DNA of 11,647 nucleotides, taken from assembly GCA_023443705.1 (NCBI GenBank), contig JAEZTD010000040.1, forward strand, positions 1-11,647, given 5' to 3'. The notes beneath the pieces were generated by a model that did no database searches, was not told the DNA's origin, and saw nothing but the letters and a program-made list of their open reading frames with translations. Made by a program: the position numbers and the translations under genes. This document shows positions 6,118 through 11,647 of the stretch, piece after piece. Position 1 is the first letter of the stretch; every line of letters begins with the position of its first letter. This DNA comes from Bacillota bacterium. Lineage in GTDB: Bacteria; Bacillota; Clostridia; Christensenellales; Aristaeellaceae.

Positions 6118-8084
6118 TGCACCTCACCCCCGATCTCTACGCGGTCGATGAATTTGTCCTCGCGGTTGAAGTTGGCGTGGAGGCTGATGTACTCCCTGCG
6201 GGGGTCCACCTTATCGCCCATGAGCACCGTCACAAGGCGCTCGGCTTCCGGCGCGTCCTCCAGCGTAACCTGAACGAGCTTGCGGTTTTCCGGGTTCATG
6301 GTGGTCTCCCACAGCTGCTCCGGGTTCATTTCGCCCAGACCTTTGTAGCGCTGCAGTGTGTAGCCGCGGCCGATTTTCTTAATGGCGGCGTCGAGCTCCC
6401 GGTCGTCGTAGCAGTAGAGGACGTTTGAGCCCTTCTGGCACTTGTAGAGCGGCGGCATGCCGATAAACACGTGCCCCTCGGCCACCAGCTCGCGCATATA
6501 GCGGAAGAAGAAGGTCAGAAGGATCGCGCGGATGTGCGCGCCGTCCTGGTCGGCGTCCGACAGGATGATGACGCGGTTGTACTTCAGGGTCTTGAGGTCG
6601 AAGTCCTCGCCGATACCGGTGCCCAGCGCCGTGATGACGGAGCGGAACTCCTCGTTGGCAAGTACCTGGTCGATGCGTTTCTTTTCGACGTTCAAAGGTT
6701 TTCCGCGAAGCGGCAGGATCGCTTGAAAGCGCCGGTCGCGCCCCTGCTTGGCGCTGCCGCCGGCGGAGTCGCCCTCGACGATGAAGAGCTCATTTTTGGA
6801 TGCGTCCCGCCCGGTGCAGCTGGACAGCTTGCCCACCAGCGGCGCGGCCTCCAGCTGGTTTTTCTGGCGCGCCACGTCGCGGGCCTTGCGGGCGGCTTCG
6901 CGCACGCGGGCGGCCTGCACCGCCTTTTCGATGATCCGCTGGCCCAGCTCCTGGTTTTTCAGGTCCTCCAGGTACAGCGCCATCTGCTCGGTGACGATGG
7001 CCTCCACCAGCGGGCGAACCTCGGTGTTGCCCAGGCGGCCCTTGGTCTGCCCCTCAAACTGAGGCTTCTGCACGCCGCAGGCGATGACGGCGGTCATGCC
7101 CTCGCGGAAATCGTCGCCGGACAGGTTCGAGTCCTTTTCCTTCAGCGCGCCGATGCGGCGGGCATAGTCGTTGAACACCTTGGTGATTGCGGCCTTGAAG
7201 CCGGTTTCGTGGGTGCCGCCCTCGGCGGTGGGGATGTTGTTGACGAAGGAGAAGATGTTTTCGGTGTAGGAATCGGTGTACTGAATCGCGACACGCAGAA
7301 GCGTGCCTTCCTTTTTGCCTTCGAACAGGATCGGCTCGCCGACGGCGTTCTTGTCCGCGTTCAGATACCTGACATAGTCCGCGAGGCCGCCTTCGTACCT
7401 GTACTCCACGCTCCGCTTTTCGGCGTCCTTGACGCGCTCGTCGGTGAAGCGGAAGGAGACGCCGCGGTTGAGGTACGCGAGTTCGCGAATGCGGCGCCTG
7501 ACCTGGTCGCCGTTGAAGCTGGTCTCCTCAAACACGCGGGGGTCGGGCTTAAAGCACACGGTGGTGCCGCGTTTTCTGGTGTTTCCCAGCTTTTCAAGCG
7601 GCGCGACGGGGTGGCCGGAGATGATTTTACCGGATTTTTTGTCCTCCACGCTCTCAAAGCGCTGCTGGTAATGGCTGAAATCCTGATATACGTCTACGAC
7701 CACCCATTCGGACAGCGCGTTGACCACCGACGCACCCACACCATGCAGGCCGCCGGAATACGCGTAGTTTTTGTTGTCAAACTTGCCGCCAGCGTGCAGC
7801 TGGGTATAGACGACCTGCACGGCCGAAACGCCGAGCTGCGGGTGGATATCAACTGGAATGCCGCGGCCGTTGTCGGATACCTCGCAGCTGTCGTCCTTTT
7901 TCAGGGTTACGGATATTTCGGTGGCGTAGCCGTTCATCGCCTCGTCGATGGCGTTGTCGACGATCTCCCAGATCAAATGGTGAAGCCCGCGCGAACCCGT
8001 AGAACCGATGTACATGCCCGGGCGCATACGGACCGCGTCGAGTCCCTCGAGGATCTGTATATCGCTGGCCTGATATTTTGCCAT
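6114..8084 (-). CDS. parE: Type IIA DNA topoisomerase subunit B, probably topoisomerase IV ParE (GyrB alternative)
   Basis: A 656-residue ATPase subunit that partners the downstream A subunit. The GHKL ATPase domain shows EIVDNAIDEA (Glu40, Asn44, Asp47), SDNGRGIP (Asp71), HAGGKF (97-102) and GGLHGVGASVVNALS (111-125); QTKGRLG (346-352) belongs to the transducer domain. The TOPRIM domain shows VEGDSAGGSAKQGRD (436-450, catalytic Glu437) and SDADQDGAH (509-517, metal-binding Asp510, Asp512, Asp514). The C-terminus has QRYKGLGEMNPEQLWETTM and MGDKVDPRR. It has no proteobacterial-type insertion. Segments such as HYQQRFE and GTTVCFKPDP look ParE-like, while LNVEK in TOPRIM is more GyrB-like, so the assignment is open. 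Start ATG 8084 has GGGAGG six bases upstream; ATG 8090 would abut that site and a far-upstream start would run through the promoter. The locus is not beside dnaA or recF. Confidence 0.94.
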   Translation of the reverse strand: MAKYQASDIQILEGLDAVRMRPGMYIGSTGSRGLHHLIWEIVDNAIDEAMNGYATEISVTLKKDDSCEVSDNGRGIPVDIHPQLGVSAVQVVYTQLHAGGKFDNKNYAYSGGLHGVGASVVNALSEWVVVDVYQDFSHYQQRFESVEDKKSGKIISGHPVAPLEKLGNTRKRGTTVCFKPDPRVFEETSFNGDQVRRRIRELAYLNRGVSFRFTDERVKDAEKRSVEYRYEGGLADYVRYLNADKNAVGEPILFEGKKEGTLLRVAIQYTDSYTENIFSFVNNIPTAEGGTHETGFKAAITKVFNDYARRIGALKEKDSNLSGDDFREGMTAVIACGVQKPQFEGQTKGRLGNTEVRPLVEAIVTEQMALYLEDLKNQELGQRIIEKAVQAARVREAARKARDVARQKNQLEAAPLVGKLSSCTGRDASKNELFIVEGDSAGGSAKQGRDRRFQAILPLRGKPLNVEKKRIDQVLANEEFRSVITALGTGIGEDFDLKTLKYNRVIILSDADQDGAHIRAILLTFFFRYMRELVAEGHVFIGMPPLYKCQKGSNVLYCYDDRELDAAIKKIGRGYTLQRYKGLGEMNPEQLWETTMNPENRKLVQVTLEDAPEAERLVTVLMGDKVDPRREYISLHANFNREDKFIDRVEIGGEVQ

Positions 8085-8114
8085 GCGCATCCTCCCAAAA
8101 ATCGTTTTCAGAAT

Positions 8115-8144
8115 ATTATACCATATATGGCCCGGCGAATGCAA
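8115..8144 (-). promoter_or_regulatory. Predicted promoter of the parE-parC operon, extended -10
   Basis: On the minus strand TTGCAT (8144-8139), an 18-bp spacer and a perfect TATAAT (8120-8115). TGG directly before the -10 gives the extended -10 form TGnTATAAT. The predicted start lies about 25 nt upstream of the parE start codon, so the leader is short. Confidence 0.8.
8121..8130. promoter_or_regulatory. Perfect palindrome CCATATATGG abutting the parE -10 box (operator candidate)
   Basis: A 10-bp perfect inverted repeat lies inside the parE promoter spacer and directly touches the -10 box, where a bound regulator would block RNA polymerase. It is also an AT-rich step flanked by GC, which would make promoter melting sensitive to supercoiling. 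No regulator gene is seen nearby; the role is inference. Confidence 0.35.
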
Positions 8145-8158
8145 ATACGCGCAAGCGG

Positions 8159-8187
8159 TTGTATTTTGCGTCCGATCGTGGTATCGT
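8159..8187 (+). promoter_or_regulatory. Predicted promoter of the pentapeptide-repeat protein gene
   Basis: TTGTAT (8159-8164), a 17-bp spacer and TATCGT (8182-8187), a moderate match to the housekeeping consensus. It points away from the parE promoter, with only 14 bp (8145-8158) between the two -35 boxes. A start near 8194 would favour the ATG at 8214 over the GTG at 8196. Confidence 0.5.
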
Positions 8188-8213
8188 AGACGCGGGTGAT
8201 TGGTTTGAACCGG

Positions 8214-8852
8214 ATGAAACCTGAGATTCCCATAGAATTGACGCACGGAGAACTGCAGGCGGAGGCGCTTCGCGCCGCCGCGTCGGGCGACGAGGTTTTG
8301 GGAATGCTCTTTGAAGGCGAAGCGCTTACCGATTTTACCGAGCGGCGCTTGGAGTTTACCGGCTGCTCATTCGTCCGCTGCCGCTTCGACAGGATCAGCG
8401 TGTGCTGGCTTAGCTTCAGCGACTGCGTTTTCGACGGATGTGATTTTTCCAACGCGAGCCTGCGGAGCGCCGCCTTCCGGCGCGTGGAACTTTCCGACTG
8501 CCGCGCGGTGGGCGCCGAGATCGCCGAGGCCTGGATCGCCCACGTGCGCATTTCCGGCTGCCGGTTCGGGTACGCGGGGTTTGGCAAAGCCAAGCTGGAA
8601 GCCGTACATTTTGAGGATTGTGACCTGAAGGAAGCTTCATTTTCCGGTTGTGCGCTGAAGAGTGTGTCGTTCGACCGCTGCATCCTCACCGCCGCGGAAT
8701 TCCTCGCGACGCCGCTGAAGGGCATTGACCTTCGTTCCTGCGCCATTGACGGCATCAAGCTCGTGGGCGGCGAGCTCCGAGGCGCGGTGGTTAATCCGGC
8801 GCAGGCGGTGGAGCTTTCAAAACTGTTGGGGCTCGTCATCCTGGAAAGCTGA
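8214..8852 (+). CDS. Qnr-like pentapeptide-repeat protein
   Basis: A 212-residue right-handed beta-helix protein. A hydrophobic residue (mostly F, L or I) recurs at every fifth position from Phe48 to Leu188 without a break, 29 pentapeptides or about seven coils, and the residue two places before each is usually A, C or V. Motifs include GCSFVRCRF and SDCRAVGAEI; the latter resembles the CRAQGADF segment of Qnr proteins. The C-terminus VVNPAQAVELSKLLGLVI matches the dimerisation helix and final strand of Qnr/MfpA-type proteins, and the length fits Qnr (about 214-219 residues). That family mimics DNA and binds gyrase or topoisomerase IV, and here the gene is divergent from parE-parC. Start choice is uncertain: ATG 8214 is preferred because of the predicted promoter, with GTG 8196 and TTG 8205 as in-frame alternatives and only a weak GGGTGA ribosome site. 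The fold is secure; topoisomerase binding is inferred. Confidence 0.9.
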   Translation: MKPEIPIELTHGELQAEALRAAASGDEVLGMLFEGEALTDFTERRLEFTGCSFVRCRFDRISVCWLSFSDCVFDGCDFSNASLRSAAFRRVELSDCRAVGAEIAEAWIAHVRISGCRFGYAGFGKAKLEAVHFEDCDLKEASFSGCALKSVSFDRCILTAAEFLATPLKGIDLRSCAIDGIKLVGGELRGAVVNPAQAVELSKLLGLVILES

Positions 8853-8910
8853 AAAGCGCGGTCATTTCCGCGTGGGACAGGCGCATAAGGTTGCCCGAGG
8901 GGGGAATCGG

Positions 8911-9900
8911 ATGCGCAAGGCGGTCAATCTTTCTGCGGCACTTTCCGCCGTGGCGGCGATGGTGGGCGCGGGTTTCGCGTCTGGCCGGGAGTTGGTGGTT
9001 TTCTTTTCTGGACAGGGCGCGCCTTCCTGGATTGGGATTCTAATCGCCTGCGCGGGCGCGGGCTTTCTGACCGGGGCGGTCGCGGCGCTGGCGAAGCGCA
9101 CCGGCTGCCGTGATTTGCCGGGCATTTTTTCGAAGGCGATGGGGCGCAATTCCGGCCTCGCCATGGAAGCGGTCTACGCGGCGCTGCTTGTGCTCTGCTC
9201 GGGTGCGATGCTGTCCACTGGCGCGACGCTGGGCGCGCTTACCTTTCCGATGCACGGATCGTTTCTCTTGGGCACGGCGATCACGCTGGCCTGCGGGCTC
9301 TTTCTGACCATGCGCGGCGCGCTTCCGTCGGCGGGGTTTTTTCTTGTGGTGATGATGGTCGTGTGGTACGTGGCGCTGGGCACCGCCCAGAGCCCTGACG
9401 GCGTTCATGCGGGCGGTTCCGTCGTCATTTCGGCGGCTTCGGGGATGATCTACGCGGCGTTCAACGCGACGGTCGCAGCGGGCGTCGTCTGCCTGAGCGC
9501 GGGGGAGGGCATAAACCCCAGGCGCGTCGGGCTGTTTACGGCGCTGCTCATGGCCGCGATGATGATACCGGCCAACTGGGCGCTCCTGCGCACAGGCGCG
9601 GACACGCGGCAGATGATGCTGCCCGCGGTGGTCATGGCCGAGCGCTGGGGCGTTACAGGTTACTACCTGTCGATTGGCTCGCTGTTTCTGGCGGTCGTGA
9701 CCACGCTGGCGGCGGCGCTGTCTGCGCTTCGCGCGCAGCTGTGCGCGCTTGGGTTAAAGCCCCGTCAGGCGCTGTTTTTCTCCTGCGCGGCTGCGCTGGC
9801 GCTTTCGATGGCCGGGCTCTCCACGCTGGTCGGTGTCGGCTATCCGGCGATGGGCGTTCTGTGCTCGGTAATGCTCCTGATACTGATCTCATACCTATAA
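8911..9900 (+). CDS. YkvI-family multi-pass membrane protein (putative amino-acid transporter-like)
   Basis: A 329-residue, very hydrophobic protein with about ten predicted membrane segments (roughly 8-32, 40-61, 85-107, 117-133, 140-157, 170-195, 205-222, 248-275, 286-305, 308-327). The first helix carries MVGAGFASGRELVVFF (17-32), which resembles the broken-helix signature of YkvI-type proteins in Bacillus and Clostridia. These are distant relatives of the amino-acid/sodium symporter superfamily and have no assigned substrate. The start ATG 8911 follows GAGGGGGG (8897-8904); an open frame running further upstream overlaps the pentapeptide gene out of frame and is not coding. It lies 58 nt after the pentapeptide gene and 20 nt before the next gene, suggesting one operon. 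BrnQ-like transport is possible but unproven. Confidence 0.82.
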   Translation: MRKAVNLSAALSAVAAMVGAGFASGRELVVFFSGQGAPSWIGILIACAGAGFLTGAVAALAKRTGCRDLPGIFSKAMGRNSGLAMEAVYAALLVLCSGAMLSTGATLGALTFPMHGSFLLGTAITLACGLFLTMRGALPSAGFFLVVMMVVWYVALGTAQSPDGVHAGGSVVISAASGMIYAAFNATVAAGVVCLSAGEGINPRRVGLFTALLMAAMMIPANWALLRTGADTRQMMLPAVVMAERWGVTGYYLSIGSLFLAVVTTLAAALSALRAQLCALGLKPRQALFFSCAAALALSMAGLSTLVGVGYPAMGVLCSVMLLILISYL

Positions 9901-9920
9901 AATGCACACAGGAGGCGTCG

Positions 9921-10487
9921 ATGCGATACTGGACATGGCCGAAGAGGCTGCGCCTCAAAAGAAAAATACCAAAGGTACGTCCCGCGCACCGCAAGCGCCG
10001 CGCGCACAAAAGCGCCCGCGAACGGCTGCGGGACTTTGGCCTGAGCCGCTTTCGTTACCTGTGGTTCATCCCGGTTCTGGTCATACTGATCGTCATAGCG
10101 GCGAACGTACGTGTGCCGAAGACCGTCACAGTCGTAATCCGGAGCGCCGCGGCGGAGAGTGCGCAGGCCGGGGCTTTGTCCGTCCAATCGGCAAAATTCA
10201 GGACATCCATACCGTCCGGATACCGCCTCGCGGTTGACGTTACCTGGCATGGCGAACCTCTTTCGCAAGAGGTGCTGGTGGAACTTCTCCTGCGGGACGG
10301 CACCGGCAGCGCCGTCGCAAAGGGTGTGACGCACGTCTGGCCGGGTTCGAACGGCTATGTGAGCCGAGTGGAACTGGACGTGCCCTACAACCTGAACGGA
10401 CGGTATGACCTGAGCGTGCGGATTCTGGGCGTGGACGAAACGATTTATATTGAAGAGACGCGGCTTGGCGACCTAACCGTCTACTAG
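9921..10487 (+). CDS. Unrecognised single-pass membrane protein with highly basic N-terminal tail
   Basis: A 188-residue protein that I do not recognise. The first 46 residues contain 19 Lys or Arg and only two acidic residues. One membrane segment follows at about 46-63 (FRYLWFIPVLVILIVIAANV). Then comes an external region of about 125 residues rich in alternating hydrophobic and polar residues, which suggests a beta-sandwich or Ig-like fold (for example YRLAVDVTWHG, EVLVELLLRDG and RYDLSVRILGV). The positive-inside rule places the tail in the cytoplasm and the C-terminal domain outside. The start ATG 9921 has AGGAGG at 9910-9915. It follows the YkvI-like gene by 20 nt, so they are probably cotranscribed. 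No cysteines, lipobox or enzyme motif are seen; the basic tail could contact nucleic acid or acidic lipids, but that is speculation. Confidence 0.78.
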   Translation: MRYWTWPKRLRLKRKIPKVRPAHRKRRAHKSARERLRDFGLSRFRYLWFIPVLVILIVIAANVRVPKTVTVVIRSAAAESAQAGALSVQSAKFRTSIPSGYRLAVDVTWHGEPLSQEVLVELLLRDGTGSAVAKGVTHVWPGSNGYVSRVELDVPYNLNGRYDLSVRILGVDETIYIEETRLGDLTVY

Positions 10488-10553
10488 GCGGAGGTGGCTG
10501 CCCCTTGCAAACATAACCTTAGTATGATTTATCCAAATTTAATTTTCAGGGCA

Positions 10554-10583
10554 TTGACATGCCCGGTGTGTTTCGGGTATTAT
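10554..10583 (+). promoter_or_regulatory. Strong predicted promoter of the rplM-rpsI operon with AT-rich upstream element
   Basis: A perfect TTGACA (10554-10559), an 18-bp spacer and TATTAT (10578-10583). The preceding stretch 10507-10550 is strikingly AT-rich for this genome and resembles an UP element, which binds the alpha subunit of RNA polymerase at ribosomal promoters. Transcription would start near 10590. Confidence 0.85.
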
Positions 10584-10589
10584 AAAACT

Positions 10590-10690
10590 TGCGTCGATGG
10601 GATCACTAGCCCCGAACCCGTCGAATGCGGGCGAAGGCCGCGCTTGACCTCGTGGCGGACGCCAGGCAATGAATTGGGGAGGAATCACCT
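10590..10690 (+). promoter_or_regulatory. Structured 5' leader of rplM (candidate L13 autoregulatory leader)
   Basis: About 100 nt separate the predicted transcription start from the rplM start codon. GCGTC (10591-10595) can close on GACGC (10658-10662), enclosing two hairpins: CCCG/CGGG (10617-10620 with 10628-10631) and GCCGCG/CGTGGC (10637-10642 with 10651-10656). Leaders upstream of rplM in Firmicutes are known regulatory RNAs, but I cannot match this one to that family by eye. The ribosome site GGAGG (10678-10682) lies just beyond the closing stem. Confidence 0.45.
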
Positions 10691-11122
10691 GTGAACACCT
10701 TTATGGCCAAGACAGGCGAAGTGGATCGCCAGTGGTATGTCATTGACGCAACCGATCTGGTGCTGGGCAGGCTGGCTACGCAGGTCGCGCTCATGCTGCG
10801 CGGCAAGCACAAGCCCATTTTCACGCCGCACGTTGACACCGGCGACAACATTATCGTTGTTAACGCGGAGAAAGTTCAGCTGACCGGCAAGAAGCTCGAT
10901 CAGAAGTTCTATCGCCATCACACCGGCTATCCGGGCGGCCTGAAAGAGACCAGCTACCGCAACCTCATGGCTTCCAAGCCTGAGTTCGCGCTGAAAGAGG
11001 CCGTTCGCGGCATGCTGCCCAAGGGCCCCAACGGCTATGCGATGCTCAAGAAGCTGCATGTGTACCGTGGCGCCGAGCATCCGCACGCCGCGCAGAAGCC
11101 CGCTGAATTTAGTGTGAAGTAA
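10691..11122 (+). CDS. rplM: 50S ribosomal protein L13
   Basis: A 143-residue L13, the usual length, an early-assembling protein of the large ribosomal subunit. Recognisable parts are LGRLATQVA (25-33), LRGKHKPIFTPHVDTGD (36-52), the signature GMLPKGP (107-113) and KKLHVYRGAEHPH (120-132). The start is GTG 10691, supported by GGAGG at 10678-10682 with 8-nt spacing and by the short extension before MAK, as in Bacillus L13; ATG 10703 is the alternative. It is the first gene of the conserved L13-S9 pair, driven by the promoter at 10554-10583, and its structured leader may allow feedback control. Confidence 0.98.
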   Translation: MNTFMAKTGEVDRQWYVIDATDLVLGRLATQVALMLRGKHKPIFTPHVDTGDNIIVVNAEKVQLTGKKLDQKFYRHHTGYPGGLKETSYRNLMASKPEFALKEAVRGMLPKGPNGYAMLKKLHVYRGAEHPHAAQKPAEFSVK

Positions 11123-11138
11123 GGGAGGAGGACGAAAA

Positions 11139-11531
11139 ATGTCTGAGGTTTGCTACAACGCCGTCGGCCGCAGGAAAAAGGCCATCGCCCGCATTCGTCT
11201 GATTCCCGGCGAGGGCGCCATTACCATCAACCGTCGTTCCATCGACGAATACTTTGGTCTTGAGACGCTGAAGATGGCTGTCCGTCAGCCGCTGACGCTC
11301 ACCGATACGCTGGCCCGCTTCGACGTGCTTGCCACCGTCAATGGCGGCGGCTACACCGGCCAGGCCGGCGCCATCCGCCACGGCATCGCCCGCGCGCTGG
11401 TCAAGGCGGACGAGGAGCTCAAGCCCACCATCAAGAAGGCTGGCCTTCTGACCCGCGACCCGCGCATGAAGGAGCGCAAGAAGTACGGCCTCAAGGCCGC
11501 CCGACGCGCGCCCCTGTTCTCCAAGCGCTGA
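11139..11531 (+). CDS. rpsI: 30S ribosomal protein S9
   Basis: A 130-residue S9 of standard length, a small-subunit head protein. The motifs are NAVGRRKKAIARIRL (7-21), GGGYTGQAGAIRHGIARAL (69-87) and the basic tail ending RRAPLFSKR (122-130), whose last Arg reaches the P-site tRNA anticodon stem in known ribosomes. Start ATG 11139 has GGGAGGAGG at 11123-11131. It follows rplM by 16 nt in the near-universal L13-S9 operon and is followed by an intrinsic terminator. Confidence 0.98.
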   Translation: MSEVCYNAVGRRKKAIARIRLIPGEGAITINRRSIDEYFGLETLKMAVRQPLTLTDTLARFDVLATVNGGGYTGQAGAIRHGIARALVKADEELKPTIKKAGLLTRDPRMKERKKYGLKAARRAPLFSKR

Positions 11532-11550
11532 TCCGGCACCAACGCATTTC

Positions 11551-11576
11551 AAGCCCCGCCATCGGCGGGGCTTTGC
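11551..11576 (+). terminator. Intrinsic terminator of the rplM-rpsI operon
   Basis: AAGCCCCGCC (11551-11560) pairs with GGCGGGGCTT (11564-11573) as a 10-bp stem with loop ATC, 20 nt after the rpsI stop. The T-tract is short (CTTTGC), but the stem is very stable and well placed. Confidence 0.75.
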
Positions 11577-11625
11577 ATATCCCGGGTATTGCGAGTCATG
11601 CAACCCAAAGGACAGGAGTTGCGCC

Positions 11626-11647
11626 ATGACCAACGTATACTTTGTCC
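11626..11647 (+). CDS. Start of a truncated gene, possibly histidine phosphatase family
   Basis: ATG 11626 is preceded by AGGAG (11614-11618) with 7-nt spacing, so a gene probably starts here and runs out of the window. Only MTNVYFV plus one base can be read. This resembles the opening of phosphoglycerate-mutase-like histidine phosphatases, which typically continue with the catalytic RHG/RHA. The start is fairly likely; the identity is a guess from seven residues. No clear promoter is visible in the 50 bases after the rpsI terminator. Confidence 0.45.

Noticed and set aside
5368..6273. 301-codon open frame on the plus strand
   Set aside because: It is antisense to the parC/parE junction; the real genes there have intact catalytic motifs.
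6471..8189. 572-codon open frame on the plus strand
   Set aside because: It is antisense to parE and crosses the parE promoter. The translation is low in motif content and typical of a GC-rich shadow frame.
8857..8872. Small hairpin CGCGG/CCGCG after the pentapeptide gene
   Set aside because: The stem is only 5 bp and no T-tract follows, so it is not supported as a terminator; the genes on either side are treated as one probable operon.
10617..10631. T-arm-like hairpin suggesting a tRNA
   Set aside because: CCCG-TCGAATG-CGGG looks slightly like a tRNA T arm, but there is no acceptor stem, anticodon arm or D arm around it. It is better explained as part of the rplM leader.
10494..10694. 66-codon open frame starting at GTG 10494
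   Set aside because: It runs straight through the consensus rplM promoter and leader and has no family resemblance; chance is the better explanation.
1..11647. Mobile elements, CRISPR arrays, direct repeats
   Set aside because: No transposase, integrase, regularly spaced repeats or terminal inverted repeats were seen. The window reads as stable core chromosome.

Overview
The window is a gene-dense, GC-rich bacterial chromosome segment (about 60% G+C or more by eye) with the core-gene content of a high-GC member of the Clostridia/Firmicutes. The supporting signs are strong GGAGG-type ribosome binding sites, an L13 with a Gram-positive style N-terminus, a YkvI-type membrane protein, and a topoisomerase pair whose B and A subunits look more like Gram-positive ParE/ParC than like gyrase. 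The exact taxon cannot be told from the sequence. No mobile element, CRISPR array, tRNA or rRNA was found, and no stretch longer than about 300 bases lacks a gene.

Layout. (1) 1-1942, plus strand: the end of a molybdenum hydroxylase (xanthine dehydrogenase family) operon in the order Mo-cofactor subunit (5' truncated), 2Fe-2S subunit, FAD subunit, with overlapping stops and starts. (2) 2027-3639, plus strand: upp (uracil phosphoribosyltransferase) from its own good sigma-A-type promoter, with a terminator-like hairpin at the very start of the transcript, then ksgA/rsmA (16S rRNA dimethyltransferase) behind a strong intergenic hairpin. (3) 3700-8084, minus strand: a two-gene type IIA topoisomerase operon, parE then parC (gyrB/gyrA is the alternative), overlapping by GTGA. 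It converges on ksgA and ends at a hairpin terminator. (4) 8214-10487, plus strand: divergent from the topoisomerase operon, a Qnr-like pentapeptide-repeat protein, then a YkvI-family multi-pass membrane protein, then an unrecognised single-pass membrane protein with a very basic tail. These three are closely spaced and probably one operon. (5) 10554-11573, plus strand: the rplM-rpsI (L13-S9) operon with a consensus promoter, a roughly 100-nt structured leader and a hairpin terminator. (6) 11626 to the end: the first seven codons of another gene, possibly a histidine phosphatase.

The most notable feature is region 3/4. A pentapeptide-repeat protein of the fold that binds and protects gyrase and topoisomerase IV is divergently paired with genes for just such an enzyme. 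The two predicted promoters lie back to back, with their -35 boxes 14 bp apart, and a perfect 10-bp palindrome abuts the topoisomerase -10 box. This suggests a topoisomerase-protection or supercoiling-homeostasis module built into the chromosome. The sequence supports the geometry and the fold; the functional link is inference.
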